Positions 60,001 through 64,000 of a stretch of 64,000 nucleotides of DNA are shown here, piece by piece. The position numbers were made by a program, and so were the translations under genes. Within the stretch, counting starts at the first letter, position 1. Every line of letters starts with the position of its first letter. The notes below the pieces were generated by a model. The model was not told where the DNA came from. It ran no database searches and was given only the letters and a program-made list of their open reading frames with translations. The stretch comes from Chitinophaga pinensis (GTDB lineage: Bacteria > Bacteroidota > Bacteroidia > UKL13-3): positions 1 through 64,000 of the forward strand of contig CAMARW010000009.1 in NCBI GenBank assembly GCA_945860865.1, in the 5' to 3' direction.

Positions 60001-61933
60001 TATTGTTACAGCTGCTTTAGGTGTTTGTGTGAGAACAGACACGGTAAATATTACTGTAAACACACCTTTGTTAGATGCGGGTTTAGATATTGATATTTGT
60101 GAAGACGACACTGCTAAATTTAACGTTACAACCAATGGTTCTCTAAGATGGAGTCCGTTTAAATGGCTAAGTGATTCAGTGGGTACCAATGTTTATGCTT
60201 TACCAGATTCTAGTATTACTTATTTTATAGAGGCAAGTTACCTAGGCTGTGTTAAACGAGATACGGTTTCTATTTCTGTTTCAAATATTCCTATAGAGGC
60301 TGGGCCAAATAGAGAAATTTGCTTAGGAGATACTATACAACTCAATGCTACTGGCGCAGCTAGTTTTAAGTGGTTTCCAAGAACTAATATAAGCGATTCT
60401 CTTATTGCCGATCCTTTTGTTTACCCCAACATCCCTACTTTTTACTACGTAAATTCCTCTAATGCCTTGTGTTCGCGAACAGACAGTGTTTTTATAAATG
60501 TAAAGCAAGCACAAGCCAATGCGGGTCCAAACAAAGCAATCTGTTTGGGAGATAGTGTGGTGCTTAATGGAACTGCTTTGGGCTCTCATATTTGGTCGCC
60601 TACAACTGGGTTAAAAGACACTAGTTTAACCACCTATGCTAAGCCAACGGTTACTACGCAATATATTTTAAGAGCAGATAATTCACTATGCTCTGCCTAT
60701 GATACTGTAGTGGTTTCGGTAACTAATTTTTCTATTAATGCAGGTGCAAATAAATCAATTTGTTTGGGAGATAGTGTTCAATTGCAAGCAACAGGTGGTG
60801 TAAAATACAATTGGCTTCCTTTTTACAACATAAGTGATTCTGGTATTGCTAATCCGTGGGTTAAACCAGAAGGGCCCACTAATTACTTTGTTTTATCTAA
60901 TAATGGTTTGTGTTGGAGGTATGATACTGTTTTTGTAAATGTTAAATCTTTTAGCGGTTCGGCCGGATTAGATACCAGCATGTGCGAGGGTTTATTTGTA
61001 GGCTTACAAGCCAGTGGTGGAGCCTCGTACGAATGGCTAAATGATGCTAATATAAGTGATAAGTTTGTTGCTAACCCAATGGTAACGCCGGCCGTTACGC
61101 AAAAATATTTTGTAAAAATTTATGATGGTACACAATGCTACGTTTACGATACTGTGCAGGTAGAAGTAAATAAGTTTCCAACCGTAAACGCTGGTGCAGA
61201 CCAACGCCATTGTCCGGGTGATTTTGTGATTTTAAATGGTACGGTAAGCGGTCAAACCCGCTTCGAATGGTCGCCTGCAACCTACCTCAGTGATAAGAAT
61301 GCGCTAGAACCTTCTGCCTCGGTTGTTATAAGCACCACTTATGCTTTGGGTGCTTGGAATAAAAATTGTTACTCAGAAGATAGGGTGCGGGTAGAGGTAA
61401 ATCCGAAGGTAACGGCTAACTTTTTGGCCGATCCCCTGCAAGGTTTAGCCCCATTGCCTGTTCAATTTACGAATACCAGTACAAATGCTTTCTTTTACAC
61501 TTGGGATTTTGGCGAAATTGGAGCGGGTTCTACAGATAAAGACCCAAATTATGTTTATACCGAAGATGGTAAGTTTTTAGTTACACTTATTGCCGAGGAT
61601 AGTTTAGGTTGTTCAGATACCATTTCTACCAGTATTACCGTAAATAGTTTAGATGTGTTGTTTGCGCCTAATGCCTTCTCACCCAATAACGATGGTTTAA
61701 ATGATGTTTTCTCGCCAACATACAATCCCAATCGTTTTGAATTTTTAGAAATGAAAATATTTAATCGTTGGGGAGTGGTTGTATACGAAACAAAAATGCC
61801 AGGCGGAGCTTGGTGGGATGGTAAAATTAATGGTAATCCAGAGCCTCCAGGAATTTTTACCTTCACGCTTTTTGGTAGAGATAAAAAAGGTAGGTCGTAC
61901 GAGATAAATGGTACAGTTACCCTTTTAAGATAA
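57047..61933 (+). CDS. Giant SBBP/LamG/Ig-like repeat/PKD surface protein with T9SS type B sorting domain
   Basis: Signal peptide MFKNVLVYLFVLFLSAGNISAQ; SBBP-type propeller repeats; LamG; serial CxGDSxxLxxxG...C...DTV modules; NAFSPNNDGLNDVF...NRWGVVVYETKMPGGAWWDG...VTLLR. Start moved from 57011 because the promoter overlaps it. Confidence 0.93.
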   Translation: MFKNVLVYLFVLFLSAGNISAQTFNWGIRGGSTGQDLMRSVSTDSKGNIYALLVPNGAINIDSLGTPRVIPSYGNRDVLVVKYNCDSVFQWVIRIGGNLLDGGSFLLSRLASDSSGNVYVHTTINGACNITSSNGSNTIINSVGNTDAILVKANTSGIVQWTTRMAGNGWDESGGICIDRLQNVYITGFYSGAATLTQIGGPNNTLISAGSQDIFIAKYNPTGALQYATRAGGSFQEVPSNIAVDSSGALYVTGNFGCCGNSTINFGNNVTNTGGWGAFLAKASPTGAWQWGVGMGTASSESFSDVKVDDMNGRVYVFGHFSGNSNLTSRPPGAGVNLSSNGAHDLVLGAYNLNGSLQWVRTVGGTGEDYGFGLDLDANRSILVVGISSSTANFGGSSLTLTGASHAFYARYSPANVLQDVQKIGNGLAYGSIGIHVSSSGLGYVSGSFTGSWSVGSSTYNSLGNEDAFIARIQLPDVTTIAASKLTLNCLTDSIYLYIRNKDLGNFKWYRNDTLFSETNGNMIKIHEPGAYRAVSLSDCSPNSNSDIIFINRSPFYTAPRVTDITICRGDSGRLLAQGGTSYRWSPALGLSDTTIANPFASTLSNRTYFLTSTIGQCTSLDTVSVLVDANCCLTCATPFSLNQGTIACFPFDGNARDFSGFGNDGQVFNATLAQDRFARANRAYQFNGFNSFIEVPNSVSLQSPTNKVTFTFWAGVIAWEFAGGVQFTPIVSKSNAVAAGQYRALLRNNGVAAMANGNSFNNTIGNPNTAINVWNFFAITVSNDTVYYYRNGNLLGFATGPTSYVVNNTTPLRIGRNDFNSTSFFNGRLDELRIYNRTLGPEEVSKLYNLSNLAGLPLISAGIDKNICIDDTVQLTTTGSNGTWLWNPTSSLSSDTARSPFSSPDSTTQYVVRVDFFGCKNYDTVQVIINNFRPNIGVDQTICAGDTATLIVSEGNNFSWFPDYNISGLTNDTAFVFPTRDTTYIVTAALGVCVRTDTVNITVNTPLLDAGLDIDICEDDTAKFNVTTNGSLRWSPFKWLSDSVGTNVYALPDSSITYFIEASYLGCVKRDTVSISVSNIPIEAGPNREICLGDTIQLNATGAASFKWFPRTNISDSLIADPFVYPNIPTFYYVNSSNALCSRTDSVFINVKQAQANAGPNKAICLGDSVVLNGTALGSHIWSPTTGLKDTSLTTYAKPTVTTQYILRADNSLCSAYDTVVVSVTNFSINAGANKSICLGDSVQLQATGGVKYNWLPFYNISDSGIANPWVKPEGPTNYFVLSNNGLCWRYDTVFVNVKSFSGSAGLDTSMCEGLFVGLQASGGASYEWLNDANISDKFVANPMVTPAVTQKYFVKIYDGTQCYVYDTVQVEVNKFPTVNAGADQRHCPGDFVILNGTVSGQTRFEWSPATYLSDKNALEPSASVVISTTYALGAWNKNCYSEDRVRVEVNPKVTANFLADPLQGLAPLPVQFTNTSTNAFFYTWDFGEIGAGSTDKDPNYVYTEDGKFLVTLIAEDSLGCSDTISTSITVNSLDVLFAPNAFSPNNDGLNDVFSPTYNPNRFEFLEMKIFNRWGVVVYETKMPGGAWWDGKINGNPEPPGIFTFTLFGRDKKGRSYEINGTVTLLR

Positions 61934-61962
61934 ACATTGCGCTAAGCGCAATGTTTATCTTA
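61926..61962. repeat. Perfect 37-bp palindrome (18-bp arms, 1-nt centre) over the stop codon; possible terminator without T-tract
   Basis: TAAGATAAACATTGCGCT-A-AGCGCAATGTTTATCTTA. Confidence 0.95.
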
Positions 61963-61993
61963 TATACTTCTTATTACTCGGTTTAGATTCTCT

Positions 61994-62722
61994 ATGTCAA
62001 AAGACTATTTTGATTTTAAAAAGTTTAGGGTTTGGCATCATGCCTCTGCCATGAAAGTAGGCACTGATGCCGTAGTTTTGGGTTGTTTAGTGCCTACAAC
62101 TTCAATCAGCAACACTATTTTAGATATTGGAACAGGAACAGGTATAATTGCATTAATGCTGGCCCAAAGAAACCCAGAGGCCTCTATTACCGCCATAGAA
62201 ATTGATATTGCTGCTGCACAGCAAGCAAACTATAATTTTGAACAGTCTATTTTTGCTTCACAGCTAAAATGTGTGCCAATATCGGTTCAAAACTTTGCGC
62301 TAACTGCCAATCAAAAATTTGATTTGATAGTGAGTAATCCGCCTTTTTTTGAAAAACATGCTAATGCGGCTATTGCCGATAATGCGCGTAGTTTAGCTCG
62401 ACAAGATGTGGCATTATCTTTTCACGATTTAGCCCATTCGGTTTCTATTTTATTACAAAACCAAGGCTGTTTTTGGTTAATTTTACCTGTTCAAGAAGCA
62501 CAAGTATTTGCTTTAGCTGCCGCATCTTTTTCACTCAATCTGAGCCAACAAATAAACATTATTCCGCGCCAGGGCAAAGCAAGCAATAGGGTAGTTCAAT
62601 GTTACCAAATGGGTCATAATAAATTGCTTACAACCGAATTAATTTTGAAAAATGAAGCGGGGTTGCCTAGCCAAGATTATATTGCTTTGAGCCGTGATTT
62701 TTACCTCCGCATAGATTTATAA
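61994..62722 (+). CDS. trmN6: tRNA1(Val) (adenine(37)-N6)-methyltransferase-like protein
   Basis: FRVWHHASAMKVGTDAVVLGCL, LDIGTGTGIIALMLAQRNP, FDLIVSNPPFF. Confidence 0.9.
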   Translation: MSKDYFDFKKFRVWHHASAMKVGTDAVVLGCLVPTTSISNTILDIGTGTGIIALMLAQRNPEASITAIEIDIAAAQQANYNFEQSIFASQLKCVPISVQNFALTANQKFDLIVSNPPFFEKHANAAIADNARSLARQDVALSFHDLAHSVSILLQNQGCFWLILPVQEAQVFALAAASFSLNLSQQINIIPRQGKASNRVVQCYQMGHNKLLTTELILKNEAGLPSQDYIALSRDFYLRIDL

Positions 62723-62735
62723 TTTGCATCTAGAA

Positions 62736-64000
62736 TTACTCTACAAAACGCTCTTCAAAAGCAATTCCAAAGGTTTGAAGTTCAGCCAAAATAGGTTCAT
62801 AAAATTCTTTACTTAAAGGTATTTGTACTCCCTTTGATTTAATTTTTTGCTGCAAAATTAGCTTACAGGCGATGGCCATAGGTAATCCAACTGTTTTGGC
62901 CATGGCTGTAAGTTTTTGATTTTCGCCAGTAACCACCAAATCAGATTGAATTTTATAGGTTTTATTATTTTGGGTATAGCTAATCTGGTGTTGCATGATT
63001 ATTTGATCTAATTCATGCTTCTGTAGTTGCCATTTTTCTTGTAATAATTTTTGTAAAGCCTGTGCCGGAGTAGCTACTGCTATGTTAATTTTGTTAGGCT
63101 CTAATAGGCCAAGCCAGAGGAGCTTTTTAAATAATTTGCTCGATTTTTTAATGCATAAAAATTGTGCTAAAGCCTCTTCTGTATCAGCTATATTACTTAA
63201 ATTTAAGAAGGCAGCTACCAATTCTCTGTAGCTTAAATTTTCTGAATGCGGTAGGGTATAGGTATCATCTGTTAGGCCAAGTTCTACCAAGCAATCCCAT
63301 GCTTCACTAAAGCCTTTTTTTCTCAAAGTGCCTCTTAAAACCGTATGTGCTGAGCCAATGCCATAAGGTTCAATATAGCTTAAAGAATCTCTATTGGCAT
63401 AAGCCTCGAATGAACCCGCACCACTAACTTTTACTTTCTTAGTTTGTGTAAAAATTCTATTTGGCGGAATAAATTTTAACAAACCATCCTGCAAATACCT
63501 TGCAGTGGCTTGTCCGGCCAATACCACATTACGCGGATTCCAAGTAAATTTATAATGCCAAGGATTATCATCAAATTCTGGTGCCACTAATCCGCCGCAA
63601 AAAGATTCAAAAATATCTATCACTCCACCTTCCGCTTGAATTTTCTGAATCATTTGCATGGCCGATAAATGATCAATGCCGGGGTCTAGTCCAATTTCGT
63701 TTAAGAACAATACATTGGCTTTTAAAACCTGCGCATGCATGTCTTTCATTTCATTGCTAAGGTATGAGGCGGTTACCAAATTCTTCTTATAATGCAGGCA
63801 ATCTTTAGCCACTAGCAGATGCAAGTTTGGAGGCAAAAGCGAAACCACTAAATCTGCTTTTTCTATCCAATTTTTTCTTTCTTTTTCTTGCGTTACATCT
63901 AAAGTAATGGCTGAACCAAATTTGCTTTTCCCAATTTTATCCTGAGCCAAACTAAGCTGGGTATCGGCCACAATTACTTCCCATTTCTCTTTGGAAGCAT
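62736..64000 (-). CDS. Saccharopine dehydrogenase family (LYS9-like) protein, N-terminus beyond the right edge
   Basis: NEIGLDPGIDHLSAMQMI, FESFCGGLVAPEFDDNPWHYKFTWNPRNVVLAGQ; frame stays open past the GTG at 63971 to the window end (ASKEKWEVIVADTQL...). Confidence 0.88.
   Translation of the reverse strand, partial: ASKEKWEVIVADTQLSLAQDKIGKSKFGSAITLDVTQEKERKNWIEKADLVVSLLPPNLHLLVAKDCLHYKKNLVTASYLSNEMKDMHAQVLKANVLFLNEIGLDPGIDHLSAMQMIQKIQAEGGVIDIFESFCGGLVAPEFDDNPWHYKFTWNPRNVVLAGQATARYLQDGLLKFIPPNRIFTQTKKVKVSGAGSFEAYANRDSLSYIEPYGIGSAHTVLRGTLRKKGFSEAWDCLVELGLTDDTYTLPHSENLSYRELVAAFLNLSNIADTEEALAQFLCIKKSSKLFKKLLWLGLLEPNKINIAVATPAQALQKLLQEKWQLQKHELDQIIMQHQISYTQNNKTYKIQSDLVVTGENQKLTAMAKTVGLPMAIACKLILQQKIKSKGVQIPLSKEFYEPILAELQTFGIAFEERFVE

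Noticed and set aside
53760-61933. Possible tandem-repeat array or CRISPR-like periodicity
   Set aside because: Repetition is protein-level (Ig-like modules), with diverged DNA and no uniform repeats/spacers.
1-64000. Mobile elements, prophage, toxin-antitoxin or defence islands
   Set aside because: No transposase, integrase, phage structural, TA or restriction/defence domain recognised in any plausible ORF.

Overview
The window is a compact, AT-rich chromosomal segment of a Bacteroidota bacterium. This is supported by type IX secretion type B C-terminal domains, a Bacteroidota-type rimP-nusA-infB block, TTTG/TAnnTTTG promoters and DUF3127/DUF3108/DUF5723-type proteins. I saw no CRISPR array, transposase, integrase or prophage. 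Most of it is housekeeping: tsaB, recJ, glyS, gcvH, infB/nusA/rimP, sod, tadA, aspS, ppx-like, ndk, cysS, pth, rplY, prs, one tRNA-Gln and trmN6. There is also a three-gene carotenoid module. Accessory interest is concentrated at 47.4-61.9 kb. There a tightly packed, mostly overlapping run of glycosyltransferases and three FkbM-type proteins leads directly into a T9SS type B surface protein, followed by a second, paralogous giant surface protein. The strongest candidates for new biology are: (i) a DUF3127 OB-fold-like protein ending in an SSB-like tip (DDLPF); (ii) the glycan/methyltransferase operon coupled to a T9SS cargo gene; (iii) an M1 peptidase with a probable C-terminal outer-membrane barrel; (iv) a ComA-like phosphosulfolactate synthase; (v) a perfect 37-bp palindrome covering the stop codon of the giant surface protein. 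All family calls come from reading motifs in the translations; no database search was run.
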